In this document: piece after piece, positions 22,016-35,392 of the stretch
How the letters are laid out: every line of letters begins with the position of its first letter
How positions within the stretch are numbered: position 1 is the first letter of the stretch
Assembly (NCBI RefSeq): GCF_022605725.1
Contig: NC_065564.1
Coordinates: 5,558,698-5,622,697 of the forward strand
Direction of reading: 5' to 3'
Length of the DNA: 64,000 nt
Origin: Anthonomus grandis grandis
Taxonomy: Eukaryota; Arthropoda; Insecta; Coleoptera; Curculionidae
Notes under the pieces: model-generated
What the model was told of the DNA's origin: nothing
Databases searched by the model: none
Seen by the model: the letters and a program-made list of their open reading frames with translations, nothing else
Made by a program: the position numbers and the translations under genes

Positions 22016-22794
22016 CCTCCAATGTAACATTACAAAACCAGTTCATAATTCCCATAAATCAAACACACCCTCCCTGATGACGGGGCGGTAAATCCCCTCC
22101 AAGCGATTTCCTCCTCACCTGGAGGAAACAACCGAAAATACCAAAAGTCGGTCTTGGAGAAGGGGCGGAGGGATGAAGGGAGGGTCCCTGCTCTAATATT
22201 CATGAGCGCAATCCAGTTACATGAGCTAAACGTAAAGATTTTAATTCTCCCCCATCCCTTCGGGTCGGGAGGGTGCCTAAGATCTCGAACTCAACATGCA
22301 TAAGTAAGGAGCTAGGGAGTGGTTGTTTTTTTTTTCATTTCTTAAGAGATTTACTGCCTGTTTGTGGAGCACTAAATATTATGGAAAATAGTAAAATAAG
22401 AGACATAACCTGATTGTAATAATAAAAAAATGTTTAAGGGTCCATTTTAGCCTCTAAAAAAAAAATCACTCTCACGAGACTGCCGAATATCGTGCATTAT
22501 TAACAAAACAGTCTTCCTCGTAACGCCGAGATTAGCTCCGCTATTCCTTGGGCCCCTTAAGGGCCGAATTAGGGTTTAGTGGTGCTAAGGCGCCGGTAAC
22601 TTTTTAACCCCCGACGCCCTTAAAAACTATATAAAATTTACGGCGAATCATGCTTAAAATGAATAATGAAAAATCGTCTACTAGAGGGTAATATATTCAT
22701 ATTAATTTAATTGAGTGATCCTAACGGGGAAAGAAAGCCTCCGTGACCACCAGATCTAGTACTTGGGTTTTGTTAAAGATTAATAGATTCGTGA
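22016..22794. other. GC-richer island, no gene recognised
   Basis: Unique sequence with CpGs and stretches such as GGGCCCCTTAAGGGCC (22550-22565), a 16-bp string that is nearly its own reverse complement. No ORF, RNA gene or transposon end recognised. A candidate conserved noncoding region only. Confidence 0.4.
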
Positions 22795-25700
22795 AAAATT
22801 ATTTTCCGGGAAATTTCTATTGGCCTGGAACAAATCTAAAAATAGCTTGAATTGATTGAAAAATAAAATTAATTTTAATTAAATTTCAGAGAAAACCGGC
22901 TTGAAAAGCTTGGAAAAACTGTTTCAAGTGCTTCGAAAAAACTGAAAAGTAGCTTGAATTGCCTGGGAAAAATTTAATTTTCAATAAAATAAATGAAAAC
23001 TTAATTGAAGATACTCGAAAAATGGTTTTAAATGCATGGAGAATATCCAATTTTTATTAAAATAATAAAGAACTGACTTGAAAAGCCTGGAAATTTTTTT
23101 TTATGTGCCTGGGAAAAACGCATTTAGATGCATGGGAAATATTCAATTTTAATTAAAATAATGAAAAATTAGCCTGAAAATGCTGGAAAATTAGTTCTAA
23201 ATGCCTGGAAAATATATAAAAATAGCTTGAAATGGCCGTACAAAATAAATTCTATTTTCATTAAAATAAATAAAAACCTACTTGAAGAGACTAAGGCTTG
23301 AATTGCCTGGGAAAAATTTAATTTTCAATAAAATAAATGAAAACTTAATTGAAGATGCTCGAAAAATGGTTTTTTTACGCATGGAAAAAATTTAAAAATT
23401 CATTGAAATGCATGGAAAATATTCAATTTTAATTAAAATAATGAAAAATCGGCTCAAAAAAATGATTCCAAGTGCCTGGAAAAAAATCAAAAATTGATTT
23501 AAATGCTAGAAAAAAAATCAATTTTTATTTAAAATAAAGGAAAACCGACTTGAAAAGCCTGGAAAAATGCTTTCAAGTGCCTTGGAAAAATTCATAAACT
23601 GCTTGGAATATATGCATTTTATTATACTATTGATTTAATTAAAAAATGCCTTGAAAAGCCTGGCAAAAAAAAATTAATTTTAATTAAAATAAAGAAAAAC
23701 TGGCTTGAAAAATGGTTTGAAATGCCTGGAAAAAAATTAAAAATAGATTTTATTGCCTTGAAAAAATTCAATTTTAATTTAAATAAAGAAACATTGACTC
23801 GAAAACCCTGGAAAAAGTAGTACCAAATGAATATGAAACCAAAAAATCAAAAATTGCTTTAGATGCATTAAAAAAATTAAATTTTAATTAAAATAATGAA
23901 AAACCCGTTCAAAAAGCTTGAAAAATGGTTCCAAGTGTCTGGAAAAAAAAATGATTTAAATGCTTGAAAAAAATTCAATTTTAATTATTATAAAGAAAAA
24001 CCGACTTAAAAGGCCTAAAAAAATAATTCCAAGTGCCTGGAAAAAATCAATAATGGATTTAAATGCATGAAAATTATTCAATTTTAATTAAAATAAAAAA
24101 AACCCGACTTCAAAAGCCTGGAAAAATGATTTCAAATGCTTGGAAAAAATCAATAATTGCTTGGAATACATGGATTTTATTATACTATTGGTTTAATTGA
24201 AAAATGTGGAATTAGAAAAATTGTAAACTAGGATTAGGGGAAAGAAGGTCCCTAGACACTTTCCTTGTAAATTTAATATTTCTTGAGAAATTTTCGTTTT
24301 TTGGGCAATATCCCAAGTTTTATTTGTTTAATTAAGTATTGTTCTTCAAGTGCCTGGAAAAAATTCAAAAATAGCTTAAATTGCATGAAAACAAATTTAG
24401 TTTTAATTAAAATTAAAAAAAAAACGCATTGAAAAGCCTGGCAAAAAAAAATTTAATTAAAATAAAGAAAAACGGGCTTGAAAAATGCCTGGAAAAAAAT
24501 TAAAAATTGGTTTTAATGCCTTGAAAAAATCCAATTTTAATTTAAATAAAGAAAAATCGACTTGAAAAGCCTGGAAAAAAGTAGTGGCACGTGACTATGA
24601 AACCAAAAAATCAAAAATTACTTTACATAAAATAATGAAAAACCCGTTCAAAAAGCTTGGAAAAATGGTTCCAAGTGTCTGGAAAAAAATTGATTTAAAC
24701 GCTTGAAAAAAATTCAATTTTAATTATTATAAAGGAAAACCGGCTTAAAGGGCCTAAAAAAATAATTCCAAGTGCCTGGAAAAAATCAATAATGGATTTA
24801 AATGCATGGAAATTTTTCAATTTTAATTAAAATAAAGGAAAACCGACTTGAAAAGCCTGGAAAAATGCTTTCAAGTGCCTTGGAAAAATTCAAAAATTGC
24901 TTGGAATACATGGATTTTATTATACTATTGGTTTAATTGAAAAATGTGGAATTAGAAAAATTGTAAACTAGGGTTAGGGGAAAGAATGTCCCTAGACACT
25001 TTTCTTGTAAATTTAATATTTCATGAATTAGGTTTTATTTGTTTAATTAAGTATTGTTCTTCAAGTGCCTGGAAAAAATCCAAAAATAGCTTAAATTCTA
25101 AATTGTATGAAAACAAATTCAGTTTTAATTAAAATTAAAAAAACGCCTTGAAAGCCCGACAAAAAAAAATTTAATTAAAATAAAGAAAAACGGGCTTGAA
25201 AAATGCCTGGAAAACAATTAAAAATTGATTTTATTGCCTTGAAAAAATTCAATTTTAATTTAAGTAAAGAAAAATTGACTTGAAAAGCCTGGAAAAAGTA
25301 GTGCCAAATGAATATGAAACCAAAAAATCAAAAATTGCTTTAGATGCATTAAAAAATGAAATTTTAATTAAAATAATGAAAAACCCGTTCAAAAAGCTTG
25401 GAAAAATGGTTCCAAGTGTCGGGAAAAAAAATTGATTTAAAGGCTTGAAAAAAATTCAATTTTAATTATTATAAAGGAAAACCGGCTTAAAGGGCCTAAA
25501 AAAATAATTCCAAGTGCCTGGAAAAAATCAATAATGGATTTAAATGCATGAAAATTATTCAATTTTAATTAAAATAAAAAAAAACCCGACTTCAAAAGCC
25601 TGGAAAAATTATTTCAAGTGCTTGGAAAAAAATCAAAAATTGCTTGGAATACATGGATTTTATTATACTATTGGTTTAATTGAAAAATGTGGAATTAGAA

Positions 25701-28090
25701 AAATTGTAAACTAGGGTTAGGGGAAAGAATGTCCCTAGACACTTTTCTTGTAAATTTATTATTTCATGAGTTAGGTTTTATTTGTTTAATTAAGTATTGT
25801 TCTTCAAGTGCCTGGAAAAAATCCAAAAATAGCTTAAATTCTAAATTGTATGAAAACAAATTCAGTTTTAATTAAAATAAAAAAAACGCCTTGAAAAGCC
25901 CGACAAAAAAAAACTTAATTAAAATAAAGAAAAACGGGCTTGAAAAATGCCTGGAAAACAATTAAAAATTGATTTTAATGCCTTGAAAAAATCCAATTTT
26001 AATTTAAATAAAGAAAAATTGACTTGAAAAGCCTGGAAAAAGTAGTGCCAAATGAATATGAAACCAAAAAATCAAAAATTGCTTTAGATGCATTAAAAAA
26101 TTAAATTTTAACTAAAATAATGAAAAACCGGCTCAAAAAGCTTGAAAAAATGGTTCCAAGTGTCTGGAAAAAAAATTGATTTAAACGCTTGAAAAAAATT
26201 CAATTTTAATTATTATAAAGGAAAACCGGCTTAAAGGGCCTAAAAAAATAATTCCAAGTGCCTGGAAAAAATCAATAATGGATTTAAATGCATGAAAATT
26301 ATTCAATTTTAATTAAAATAAAAAAACCCGACTTCAAAAGCCTGGAAAAATGATTTCAAATGCTTGGAAAAAATCAATAATTGCTTGGAATACATGGATT
26401 TTATTATACTATTGGTTTAATTGAAAAATGTGGAATTAGAAAAATTGTAAACTAGGGTTAGGGGAAAGAAGGTCCCTAGACACTTTCCTTGTAAATTTAA
26501 TATTTCTTGAGAAATTTTCGTTTTTTGGGCAATATCCCAAGTTTTATTTGTTTAATTAAGTATTGTTCTTCAAGTGCCTGGAAAAAATTCAAAAATAGCT
26601 TAAATTGCATGAAAACAAATTTAGTTTTAATTAAAATTAAAAAAAAAAACGCATTGAAAAGCCTGGCAAAAAAAAATTTAATTAAAATAAAGAAAAACGG
26701 GCTTGAAAAATGCCTGGAAAAAAATTAAAAATTGGTTTTAATGCCTTGAAAAAATCCAATTTTAATTTAAATAAAGAAAAATCGACTTGAAAAGCCTGGA
26801 AAAAAGTAGTGGCAAGTGACTATGAAACCAAAAAATCAAAAATTACTTTACATAAAATAATGAAAAACCCTCTGAAAAAGCTTGGAAAAATGGTTCCAAG
26901 TGTCTGGAAAAAAAATTGATTTAAACGCTTGAAAAAAATTCAATTTTAATTATTATAAAGGAAAACCGGCTTAAAGGGCCTAAAAAAATAATTCCAAGTG
27001 CCTGGAAAAAATCAATAATGGATTTAAATGCATAGAAATTTTTTAATTTTAATTAAAATAAAGGAAAACCGACTTGAAAAGCCTGGAAAAATGCTTTCAA
27101 GTGCTTGGAAAAAATTTAAAAATTGCTTGGAATATATGGATTTTATTATACTATTGATTTAATTAAAAAATGCCTTGAAAAGCCTGGCAAAAAAATATCA
27201 ATTTCAATTAAAATAAAGAAAAATCGACTTGAAAAGCCTGGAAAAAATAGTGCCAAGTGCCTGGAAAAAATCAAAAATTACTTTACATGCATTGAAAAAA
27301 TCAAATTTTAATTAAAATAATGAAAAACCGGCTCAAAATGCTTGGAAAAATGGTTCCAAGTGTCTGTCAAGCATTTAAATCAAAAATTGATTTAAATGCT
27401 TGAAAAAAAATCAATTTTAATTAACATAGAGAAAACTTGGCCTAAAAAGCCTGGAAAAATAATTCCAAGTACCTGGAGAAAATCAATAATTGAGTTAAAT
27501 GCATGAAAATTATTAAATTTTAATTAAAATAAAGGGAAACCTGGAAAAATGCTTTCAAGTGCTTGGAAAAAATTCAAAAACTGCTTTGAATATATCGATT
27601 TTATTATACTATTGGTTTAATTGAAAAATGTGTAGTAAGGAAAATTGTAAATTAGGGTTTTCTCTACAAGAATCCGTCCCTAGGCACTTTTCTTGTAAAT
27701 TTAATATTTCTCGAGAAATCTTCGTTTTTTGGGCAATATCCCAATTAGTATTTGTTTAATTAAGTATTTCTCTTCTTTGAGTGCCTAGAAATAATTAAAA
27801 AATAGCTTAAATTGCATGGAAAAATTCATTTTAATTAAAATTTAAACCAACGCCTTGAAAATTTACGAAAAATGCTTCAAAGTGCTTGAAAAAAATTGCT
27901 TGGAATATAGGCATATACTATTCGTTTAATTGAAAAATGTCTAGTTAGGAAAACTAGGGTTTTCTCCACAATAATGTCCTTAAACACTTTCTCTGTGAAT
28001 TTAATATTTCTTAAGAAACCCTCGTTTTTTTGAAGATATCCCATAAACATGTTTCTCTTAAATCCAATATTTTTTTGGAAAACCTTAATA
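22795..28090 (+). repeat. Large GCCTGGAA block with ~740-bp higher-order repeat
   Basis: ~29-31 bp monomers of type GCCTGGAAAAAATTnAAAAA fill over 5 kb. Within it a marker containing 'gaaaaattgtaaactaggg' and 'gtccctagacactt' recurs at about 24220, 24960, 25700 and 26440 (spacing ~740 bp), and diverged copies lie near 27630 and 27950. The first and fourth copies carry an extra ~30 bp including 'tttttgggcaatatccc' that the middle two lack, and they match each other closely over several hundred bases, giving an A-B-B-A pattern. No gene. Confidence 0.9.
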
Positions 28091-29420
28091 TTTTACAGCA
28101 CATGGGTGGAAAACCCTGTCAATTTCTACCGGGGGGTGCCCATAAATACCTTGTCACATAAACCATTCCATAATTGAATAAGACCAGTTTATTCCTACTG
28201 GACACATCCATCATACGCCATCTTGACTCGAACCTTCAGTAACTCAATAACGAAACTCATCTAAACAAACGGGCCTAGCAGGAGGAGGAGGGGAGGACGG
28301 GGGGGAGTGAGGGCTTTCCCTTAATCCCGGATAAACACAATTTAAGGCAAAGAAAAATTAATTAACCTCGAGGAAAAACAAATTATTTTCCGCAGGCTGC
28401 CGAGTAAGCGTTCCCCGCTCGCCGAGAGCGAAATAACAAATTAAGGACCCTTTAGGGGGTTAAACAGGGCCAGAAAGAGAGAGCGACTGTAATAATGCAA
28501 TGAGGGCAAATATAGTGTCATACGTGTTCAGTACGTTATCAATTGGTTCCATTATAGGCTTGTAAATAACGTAGATGGAGTTCGCAGGTTCCCTTTTTTC
28601 AAAAGGTGCCGACGTTTTTTCAAGGCTATTTATTGTGAAGGAGCTTTTTTGTCCTATGCATATCCTTACTAAAAAAAAAAAAAACGAAATTGAATAAAGT
28701 TCTTCTTCTTATTTGTCGGGTGCGCCGCTGCGAGGCCCGATTTCGTTTTGATCCCCAATAAAAATGCTAAGCAGCCCCTTTTTGCCAGCCACCACTTGGT
28801 AGCGTGGGCCCCATTTTGCATTTCAGACGCCCTACATGTTTCTTTAAAGGACCTCGTCTAGGTTTTTATGAGCGATAATATCCCCGGCAAACAAATAATT
28901 CAAAAAGGAACCGTTCCGCGCCCCCCTCCGCACCCCTCCGGGGGCGGACTTTTAGTAGGTAATAAAAGTCCGATATGAAGTATTTACGGGCGAACTTTCC
29001 ACTCTCCATGGCAAAAATAAAAATTAAGATAACATGTTTTAATGAACTTTGTTTCCTCTCGAGTTAACTGCTTTCGCCCGATGAACTTCTTTTATTCCCT
29101 CCCCCTCACCCTTCCTCCTAGAAGCTTGGAAAAGAAGTTTCTTCATCCAATTACCCCCTTCCCCTCCCTCTAGTCTTTGGGAAAGTTTCTTTTCAACGTT
29201 TATGTTGTAATTATTGCCAATAAAACGTGATGAGTTTTATCGAATTTTTGAACGAAAAAACATCTCCAAAGGGTTTATCAGGGGAGGCGTAATTAAGGGC
29301 CATATTACGTTGACCCTACGATAAATTTTAGGGTAAATAGGACGGGATTCTCGCTTGGCGATTAGCATTGCTTAATTGAAACGTCCTAAGAGGGTTTTGA
29401 GGGTTCAGATCTCATTTTTT
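28091..29420. other. GC-richer unique island, no gene recognised
   Basis: The longest unique island. It contains CpG-rich patches (28380-28440; 28720-28800; 28910-28950), G-runs near 28300 and C-runs near 28920 and 29150. An oligo(A) of ~14 lies near 28671. Short ORFs only, none with a domain. I cannot exclude small exons or conserved noncoding elements. Confidence 0.45.
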
Positions 29421-30180
29421 CAGGTATTTGTTCGGTATTCTTATTGGACATGACTTGCATCCTCTTAAGGGAATTTTGAGGAAGCTATTTAAGGGACCGA
29501 ATGTCTTGTGAACTTGTCAGGGAATTTTTTTTAGATTTCCAAGAGTTATAGAACTCAAACAGTTCAAAGAACCAAAGGCACTTTTTTCCATTTTTAGTAT
29601 AAGTGACTGGAAGAGTGAAGGAAAGCCTTGAAATTATTAACGCAATTTTTCAGGAAATTGTGCTTCAGTGATTCTTTAAATAAGGCATTTTCTTCTTTAT
29701 CCAGGTTTTCCTTTTTCCTTCCAGGAGATTGGCGGCAGGATATATTTTTCTCTTCCAGGTCTACGTCTACCTGGAAGAGGGCATAATTACTGCACCTCCC
29801 TGACAGAAATAAAAAAATATCCAAGGATTTTAGGGAGGCAATTTAAGGGATTAAATGGACGTGACTTATATTAATTAATTGGACACATTTCTTAAGTAAA
29901 TCAGAAGCTTTTTTGGTTTTTCAAGAGTTCGTAATTTTTTTTTGAATATTAGTGAATTAAATTGGATTTTAAATATCTAGGAGTTTATGAAAATCTATTG
30001 GAAGAGGGAAAAAATGGCTCCTGGAAAATGGAGAAGTAGACTATGGAAGGAGAAAAATTGCTCTGATTGCCTGCACAAGGGAAAATGGTTTCACCTTCCT
30101 GGGAAAAAGGAAAACTTACCTCTGAAAAATAGACTGGGGAAAAATGAAAAATTCTATGCCTGCAAAAGGAAAAATGAACA
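29421..30180. repeat. Mixed-orientation minisatellite remnants
   Basis: The first part has pyrimidine-type monomers (TTTTTTCAGGTATTTG at about 29415; CTTCCAGGAGATTGG near 29721; CTTCCAGGTCTACG near 29755). From about 29995 the orientation changes to purine type (CTCCTGGAAAATGG; TTCCTGGGAAAAAGG). Monomers are well diverged. Short ORFs on both strands are repeat readings. Confidence 0.55.
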
Positions 30181-31741
30181 AAACAATTCTATTATATTGG
30201 ATATTATAGACGAAAAACAGTGATTTTCCAAAGGACTTTCTTACTGAGAAAATGTTTGGAGTGGGTGTCCCCCCCCACCCACCCACTCTTTGAAAGCAAT
30301 GTTTCTGAAGAAACTATATATGCAATATATAGTTTCAATATATATATGCAATATGCAATATATATATATACTGGGAAGATATTTGGGGTGGGTGGGGGGG
30401 TAAGGGTTGATTTTATGAAAAACAATGTTTCTGCAGAAGATATATCAAATTTAAATAAACGGTGTTATTAAATTAATTATTGCATATATAATTTTATATA
30501 TAAAAATTTAGTATAAAAACAGCGTCATTATATTGGATAATACGGATGAAAAACAGTGATTTTTCAAAGGAATTTCTTACTGGGAAAATGTTTGGGGTGG
30601 GAGAGGGGTAAGGGTTGTTTTAATGAAAAACAATGTTTCTGCATAAAATATATATACAATATTTAATTTTATATATAAATATTTAGTATAAAAACAGCGT
30701 CATTTTATTGAATAATATGGACGAAAAACAGTGATTTTTGAAAGGAATTTCTTACTGGTAAAATATTTGGGGTGGGTGGGGGGGTAAGGGTTGTTTTGAT
30801 GAAAAACAACGTTTTCGCAGAAGATATATATGCAATATTTAATTTAATAACACTCATTATTTAAATTTGATATAATTTTATTTATTAATATTTAGTATAA
30901 AAACAGCATCATTATTTTGGATAATATGGACGAAAAACAATGATTTTTCCAAGGAACTTCTTACTGAGAAAATGTTTGGGGTGGGTGGGGGGTAAGGGTT
31001 GTTTTTATGAAAAACAGTGATTTTTTAAAGGAATTTCTTACTGGTAAAATATTTGGGGTAGGTGGGGGGCTAAGGGTTGTTTTGATGAAAAACAATGTTT
31101 TTGCAGAAGATATATATGCAATATTTAATTTTATAACACTCATTATTTAAATTTGATATAATTTTATTTATTAATATTTAGTATAAAAACAGCGTCATTC
31201 TATTGGATAATATGGACGAAAAACAGTGATTTTTCAAAGAAATTTCTTACTGGGCAAATGTTTGGGGTGGGTGGAGGGGTAAGGGTCGTTTTTATGAAAA
31301 ACCACCATTTTGCAGAGGATATATATGCAATATTTAATTTAATAACACTCTTTATTTAAGCTTGATATAATTTTATATATAAATATTTAGTATAAAAACA
31401 GTGTCATTAGATTGTATAGTATGGACGAAAAACAGTGATTTTTCAAAGAAATTTCTTACTGGGCAAATGTTTGGGGTGGGTGGAGAGGTAAGGGTTGTTT
31501 TGATAAAAAACAACGTTTTTGCAGAAGATATATATGCAATATTTAATTTAATAATACCCTTTATTTAAATTTCATATAATTTTATATATAAATATTTAAT
31601 ATAAAAACAGCGTCATTATATTGGATAATATGGACGAAAAACAATGATTTTTCCAAGGAGCTTCTTACTGAGAAAATGTTTAGGGTGGGTGGGGGTGTAA
31701 GGGTTGCTTTGATGAAAAACAATGTTTCTGCTGAAAATATA

Positions 31742-33154
31742 CAGTATCGGACAAAAATAGAGCGACGATACAGTTTTTTTTCTTTTATTAAAAAAGCAAA
31801 AACGCAAGAAGACTTAAAACTCAATAAAACAAATACACTCATTAATAAACATATATTTATTACATAAAATACCAAAATTCTTCCGTTTAAACAAGATCAT
31901 AAAAAGAAAAGTTAAATATTTCATACAATAAAAATAAAAGAAAACATTATCAGATTGCGCCCTTAATATTTAGTCCACAAGCCTTTATTTGCGATTACCT
32001 GGCGGCACCTTTGAGGCATGGAAGAAATTAAATTATCAATTATATCTTGATAAATATTTTTCCATATATTTTTAATTTCTTCAAAAATGTACTCTTTATT
32101 TTTACAGGTTTTACTTCTAAGTTGCCTATCCACAATTTCCCACAGGTTTTCGATCGGTTAAGATCGGACGATTGGGCTGGCCATTTAAGAATGGCTATTT
32201 TATTTTCATTAAATCATTCTTTTATACATTTTGCTGTATGTTTTGGATCATCTCAATTTGGTAAATTGGTCCCATTTCATAGCCAGAGAAACAACCCCAC
32301 ACTAACACGTTGCCACCTCCATGTTTTACAGCACCTTAGACATACTTTGGGTCAAGTCTTTTACCTGCAATACGACAAACATATTGAACACCATCACTTT
32401 TATACAAATTAAACTTTGACTCATCACTAAAAAGTACTTTTTTCCATTGCTCTGGTGTCCAGTGAGCATGTTGTTCTGCAAACAGAAGACGACTATTCTT
32501 CTTACTAAGAAGCGGTTTTTTGACAGGTTTGCATGCTTTTAAGCCTGCTTCAACTAGTCTGCGCTATATCGTTCGAGAGGAAACGTTAGAGCCCCCAGCT
32601 TCAACCAGAATTTGCTTTGCTGACAGAAAAGGATTTGCCTGGGAGATCCTTTTAATTTTTCTATCCAGTTTCTTTGAAGTTTTTCTCGGTCTACCCGTCT
32701 GTTTTCGGTTAACTACTTTTCCTCTAATTCCATAGTTCTGAACGGTTCTCGACACAACAGATTTTGAAACACGTAGTTCTTGTTTTATTACGTATTGTGG
32801 TGCTCCCATCTTATACGATGCAATAATTCTTTCTTTAAGATCAATAGAAAAACTTTTACCACGAGGCATTTTTAAACAAAATATAGATTTGATACCGACC
32901 AGAACCGATGTTTATCTACTAATGGTATGAACAATATCGATCAAGTCATATTATTTTTGTCCATGAAAAAATTCATAAAAACATACAACAATTTACTAAT
33001 CTCTTGCTATTCATCACAAGAGGCAAAGAATGTTCAAATACGATTAACAAAGGTATGTACTGATACTACAAAATTGTTCCTAATTATACGAGGTACAATC
33101 ACAAAGTTTTTTAGGAATATTATTATAGCGTCGCTTAATTTTTGTCCGATACTG
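31742..33154 (-). mobile_element. Tc1-like (DD34E-type) element
   Basis: A 1,413-bp element flanked by TA (31740-31741; 33155-33156). The inverted ends begin CAGTATCGGACAAAAAT and continue AGCGACG with a few mismatches. The transposase lies on the minus strand. Flanking satellite reads continuously if the element is removed. Length and termini fit Tc1-like elements. Confidence 0.9.
31963..32869 (-). pseudogene. Tc1-like transposase, broken
   Basis: Start at 32869 (MPRGKSFSIDLKERIIASY), a Tc1/Tc3 N-terminal DNA-binding domain with two helix-turn-helix segments and a GRPRKTSKK AT-hook-like linker, the GRPR motif typical of the family. The first catalytic Asp is in VLFSDESKFNLY. A deletion removes part of the middle, the second block survives as DDPKHTAKCIKE followed by a stop, and SSDLN is cut from IENLWEIVD by a 1-nt loss, so the SDLNPIE motif with the catalytic Glu is frameshifted. 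It ends LWTKY-stop at 31963-31965. About 300 codons remain of the usual ~340. Not functional. Confidence 0.88.
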
Positions 33155-33171
33155 TATATGCAATATTTAAA

Positions 33172-35325
33172 ACTGAATTTTGTCCAGGCATTTCAAGCTA
33201 TTTTTTACATATTTTCCAGAGACTTATACCATTTTCCAAGCTTTTTAAGCAATTTTTTAATATTTAAATAAGAATTGAATTATTTCCGTGAATTTTAAGT
33301 AATTTCTGATTTTTTCCAGGCATTTCAGGTTTTTCTCTATTTTAATTAGAAATTGTATTTTCCATAGGCTATTTTATTTGATTTTTTTATAAGCATTTAG
33401 AGCCATTTTTTCCATGATTTTCAAGCCAGTTTTTCCTTTTTTTTAATTAAAATTGAATTATTCCAGGCATTTCAAGCTATTTTTTATATATTTTTCAGAC
33501 ATTTAGAAACATTTTCCAAGCTTTTTAAGGCAGTTTTTCAATTAAAAAATCAATAAATTAAAATTGAAATATTTCTATGCATTCCAAATAATGTACGTTT
33601 TTTTCCAGGCATTTGAAGCTATTTTTTATTTCTTTCAACTTCACCATAATTTTTTCAAGCTTTCCAAGCCAATTTTTCTCTATTTTAATTAAAAATCATG
33701 TATTTCCTCTGAGGATTTTTAGGGTATTCTTGAATTTTGTCCGAGCATTTAGAGCCATTTTTCACGATTTTTAAGCCAGTTTTCCTTCATTTTAATTAGA
33801 GTTGATTTTTTTCCAGGTTACTTAAGTAACTTTTAATGTTTTCCAGGCATTTGAAGCCAGTTTTTCTTTAGTTTAGTTAGAAATTGTATTTTTCCATGCC
33901 CTCTAGGCTATTTTTGAATTTCTTCCTAGCATTTGGACCCATTTCCAAGGTATTTTTTAATTTTTTTCAGGCATTTGGAGTCATATTTGAATTTTGTCTG
34001 ACCATTTGGAACCATTTTTCCAAGCCAATTTTTCACTATTTTAATTAAAAATCGTTTATTTTCTCTGGGGATTTTTAGGGTATTCTTGAATTTTTTCCAA
34101 ACATTTAGAGCCATTTTTTATTTTTTCCAAGCATTTGGATGCATTTTTCATGATTTTCAAGCCAGTTTTCCTTTATTTTCCAGACATTGCAATCTATTTT
34201 GATATAATGTCCAGGCATTTAGAACCTTTTTTCCAAACGTTTTAAGGTAGTTTTTCTTTGTTTTTAATTAATTTTCTAATTAATTTGAAACATGTCTTTG
34301 AACTTTTTACACGTATTTAGAGCCATCTCTTAATTTGTTTTCATGCTTTTCAATCCGATTTTTCTTGATTTTAAATAAAACTTAATTATTCCAGGCATTT
34401 CAAGTTTTTTTTGATTAAAATTCCATTTGTTCCGCGTATTTCGTTGCATTTAAAAAAAAATTTCCAGAACTGTCAAGGCAGTTTTTCTTTATTTTCATTA
34501 AAATTGAATTTTATCCAGGCATTTCAAGCAATTTTTTTATATATTTTCAGGACATTTAAAAGCATTTTCCGATCTCTTTTTCAATATTTAAATTAAAATT
34601 GAATTAATTCCATGCATTTCAAGTAATTTTTAAATTTTTTCCAGGCATTTGGAGCCATATTTCAATTTTATCTGACCATTTGGAACCATTTTTCCAAGCC
34701 AATTTTTCTCTATTTTAATTTAAAAATTGTGTTTTTCCACTAAGGATTTTAGGCTATTCTTGATTTTTTTCCAAACATTTAGAGCCATACTTCATGATTT
34801 TCAATCCAGGTTTTCTTTATTTTAATTAAAGTTGAATTTTTTCCAGGCATTGCAAGCTACTTTTATACACTTTTCCAGACTTTTCAAGGCATACTTTTTT
34901 TTAATTTTAATTAAAATTGAATTTTCTCCAGGCATTTTAGGCTATTTTTTATTTATTTACAGGCATTCGGCGCCATTTTTCCAATCTTTTCAGGCCGGTT
35001 TTTCTTTATTTTTATTAAAATTTAAGCAATTTTTGATTGTTTTCCAGACACCTAGAACCATTTTTCAGGGTTTTCAAGACATTTTTTAATTATTTTAATT
35101 AAAATTGAATTTTGTCCAGGCAGAACCACTTTTCCATACAATTCAAGCTATTTTTCAATATTTTTGCAAATACTTGGAACCATTTTTCTCTGTCTTTCTA
35201 ACCGGTTTTTCATTAATTGAATAAAAATTGAATTTTTTCTCAAGCATTTAGAGCCATTTTTGCAAGCTTTCCCAGCAAGTTTTTCTCTATTTTAATTGAA
35301 ATTTATAGTTTTCAAGCATTTTTTG
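33172..35325 (-). repeat. TTTTCCAGGCATTT minisatellite block
   Basis: Reverse orientation of the GCCTGGAA family: TTTTTTCCAGGCATTTCAAG and TTTATTTTAATTAAAATTGAATT alternate every ~30 bp, mirror image of the 22.8-28.1 kb block in sequence type. Several monomers show the same partners (ATTTAGAGCCATTTTT). ORFs on either strand are repeat readings. Confidence 0.88.
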
Positions 35326-35358
35326 TACCAACGATTTGTGAAATAAAAAATACCCTTA

Positions 35359-35392
35359 GGTCAACGTTTCGTTCTAATTAAGACCATCCTCC
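35359..35392 (-). other. Hammerhead-like retroelement hairpin remnant
   Basis: On the minus strand: GGATGGTC, TTAATTA, GAACGAAACGTTGACC. The hairpin plus GAAACG block resembles the stem II/GAAA part of hammerhead-type motifs found in Penelope-like and related retroelements. The CTGATGA core is degenerate here. No activity is implied. Confidence 0.35.

Larger units (their letters stand above)
30181..33175 (+). repeat. ~212-bp satellite array, copy 3, interrupted by Tc1
   Basis: Forward-oriented monomers with ACAGTGATTTTTCAAAGG, GGGGTGGGTGGGGGG-type cores and GATGAAAAACAATGTTT, somewhat shorter and more variable than at 6 kb. Near 30268 the G-rich core turns into CCCCCCCCACCCACCCAC, a local inversion. 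One monomer near 31020-31110 is partial. The array is split by a Tc1-like element at 31742-33154, and the last remnant 'tatgcaatatttaa' is at 33155-33170. No end boundary like CAGCCCAAGCAACACA is present. Confidence 0.85.
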
